Assembly (NCBI GenBank): GCA_018241505.1 | Contig: JAFEDS010000005.1 | Span: 310,001 to 374,000 of the forward strand | Length of the DNA stretch: 64,000 nt | Source of the DNA: Pseudomonadota bacterium | GTDB taxonomy: Bacteria; Pseudomonadota; Gammaproteobacteria; Steroidobacterales; Steroidobacteraceae | Direction of reading: 5' to 3' | Shown: piece after piece, positions 62,817 to 64,000 of the stretch | How the letters are laid out: each line of letters begins with the position of its first letter | How positions within the stretch are numbered: position 1 is the stretch's first letter | Made by a program: the position numbers and the translations under genes | Notes under the pieces: model-generated | Seen by the model: only the letters and a program-made list of their open reading frames with translations | The model's database searches: none | Told to the model about the DNA's origin: nothing

Positions 62817-64000
62817 CCAAGGTGATAGTTGATCCCACGTTATCGAACCTCCCGACAGCCAACCCCGACCGAATCTCTGTACATCTATATGGGGCGCAGG
62901 CGCAGTCAGGGATGGCGGCGATTGGTGGCCCTGTGCTTGATGTCGTGTCACGCATCGACTCGGAAGTGGATTCCGTCGGGTTTGATTTTTTATCACTGTC
63001 ACTCGCAGTGACGGCGGCCGATACCTTTGTCAATCGCCGTGGAGCCGCGGACGGCTGGGCGCGAGACATCCACCTCGTAGTCGCGTTGGCCGACGCAGGA
63101 CGTTGGAAGCCGGCCATTCCGCTTTTAGAGAAAGCGTTGCGATTTCTCAGCGGAGATCAGTGGACGCTCGAAATTGCAGAGGGAGATGACGTAAGACCTC
63201 CGAGGCGGCGGCGTGTGAGAAGCAAGCTCGTGATAGAGGGATGCCGCAGCGCGTGTCTGTACTCGGGCGGACTAGACAGCGCTATCGGTATGCTGAATCT
63301 TCGTGCTGAGGGGCATCAAACGGCGCTCGTCAGTCATGCCTATTCGCACGACGCTAGCCGGCAAGAAGAAATATTGCGCCACGTCCATGGAGCCAAGCCG
63401 CGCTTGGCCCTACATGCGCATCCTCAGCAGCGCCTAGATCATGCAAACGATGTGCAGATGCGGACTCGCAGCATTAACTTTTTCGCTATGGGTGCATTAG
63501 TGGCTGCAACGTTGGCTCGGAGCGTTCCGCCAGGAAGGCAGGTCCCGCTTTTCATTCCTGAGAATGGCCTGATCGCGATCAACCCACCCCTGACCAACCG
63601 ACGCATCGGCGCACTCAGCACTAGAACCACTCACCCACACTACCTCAAACTCATCCAAAACGTGCTTGACATGGTCGGTTTGCGGGTTCGGCTCGAAAAT
63701 CCATTCGCTAGCTCGACCAAAGGTGAGATGATTCGAGGCTGCCGCGATCAAAGTGTTTTGAAAGCCATAGCGCCGCGTACGGTTTCTTGCGGGAAGTGGA
63801 AACGATCAGGTGAGCAGTGTGGCAAGTGTGTGCCGTGTTTGATTCGGCGGGCTTCGTTTCATGCCGCGGGCTGGCGGGACAGAACGCCCTACAAAGCCCC
63901 CGGCAATGATCTTCGTGAGGTGCTCAAGCTTCCCATAGATTCAGACGACCTTAAGGCGATGATCATCGCCGCCCGGGCGATGAAAGACCGGAACGTTCTA
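62813..64000 (+). CDS. qatC: QatC-like QueC-family protein, partial at right edge
   Basis: The frame starts at ATG 62813 inside the qatB stop and is open to the window edge: 396 codons are seen. PP-loop SGGLDS at residues 151-156 is the ATP-pyrophosphatase signature of QueC-like enzymes, and Cys 326, 336, 339 and 342 (CGKWKRSGEQCGKCVPC) form the QueC zinc site. The N-terminal 145 residues are a Qat-specific extension. In known systems QatC is essential for defence, possibly acting in 7-deazaguanine-type nucleobase chemistry. A TatD-like qatD is expected beyond the edge. Confidence 0.87.
   Translation, partial: MTKVIVDPTLSNLPTANPDRISVHLYGAQAQSGMAAIGGPVLDVVSRIDSEVDSVGFDFLSLSLAVTAADTFVNRRGAADGWARDIHLVVALADAGRWKPAIPLLEKALRFLSGDQWTLEIAEGDDVRPPRRRRVRSKLVIEGCRSACLYSGGLDSAIGMLNLRAEGHQTALVSHAYSHDASRQEEILRHVHGAKPRLALHAHPQQRLDHANDVQMRTRSINFFAMGALVAATLARSVPPGRQVPLFIPENGLIAINPPLTNRRIGALSTRTTHPHYLKLIQNVLDMVGLRVRLENPFASSTKGEMIRGCRDQSVLKAIAPRTVSCGKWKRSGEQCGKCVPCLIRRASFHAAGWRDRTPYKAPGNDLREVLKLPIDSDDLKAMIIAARAMKDRNVL

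Overview
The window is GC-rich bacterial chromosome with short intergenic gaps, many start-stop overlaps and frequent GTG/TTG starts. Two large TonB-dependent receptors, a FecI/FecR pair, many secreted amidohydrolases, a Fur-type site before bfd-bfr and an inserted genomic island suggest a free-living Gammaproteobacterium of the Steroidobacter / Nevskia / Xanthomonadales kind. This is inferred from gene content only; there is no rRNA or marker gene to confirm it.

Layout. (1) 1-6.25 kb: a 2-aminoethylphosphonate (AEP) operon. It holds the end of a membrane flippase-like protein, a stand-alone sugar/choline-type nucleotidyltransferase, PEP mutase fused to a second nucleotidyltransferase, phosphonopyruvate decarboxylase, AEP transaminase and an Omp85-type outer-membrane protein, nearly all overlapping. 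Together they suggest production of AEP, activation as CMP-AEP and delivery to a lipid or envelope glycan. (2) 6.3-24.9 kb: mostly housekeeping and stress genes (sirtuin, PsiF, aldo/keto reductase, zwf, XRE-cupin regulator, GNAT, ggt, bfd-bfr, DJ-1/PfpI) plus secreted proteins (S41 protease, TIGR03118 protein), a AAA+ ATPase and a YncE-like propeller. (3) 25.3-34.3 kb: a TonB receptor, a propeller-amidohydrolase fusion, an Ig-domain protein and a trimeric S74 head-repeat surface protein. (4) 35-49.7 kb: a YdeI protein (34.5 kb), then an M19 dipeptidase homologue, FecI-FecR-TonB receptor with STN domain, two paired amidohydrolases, a class C beta-lactamase-like hydrolase, a LysR regulator, an N-acyl-D-amino-acid deacylase, an NhaC-type antiporter and a D-cysteine desulfhydrase-like PLP enzyme. 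These look like a regulated system for taking up and degrading peptides that contain D-amino acids.

(5) 49.9 kb to the right edge: a genomic island. Its left edge is marked by the 3' two thirds of a tRNA-Leu(UAA) gene, and a 19-bp copy of the tRNA end recurs at 52.76 kb, which suggests nested insertions. The cargo is anti-phage and mobility genes: MNT-HEPN toxin-antitoxin, TIR protein, orphan Phd and BrnA antitoxins, XRE regulator, an ArdB/KlcA-like antirestriction remnant, an AlpA-like HTH protein, MobC and relaxase, an ORF6N protein and a DUF6602-like protein. It ends with a Qat defence operon (qatA KAP NTPase, qatB, qatC QueC-like) cut by the window edge and preceded by a membrane-anchored HEPN-like protein. 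The Qat stretch is visibly more AT-rich than the chromosome to the left. No CRISPR array, rRNA gene, intact tRNA or complete insertion sequence was seen.
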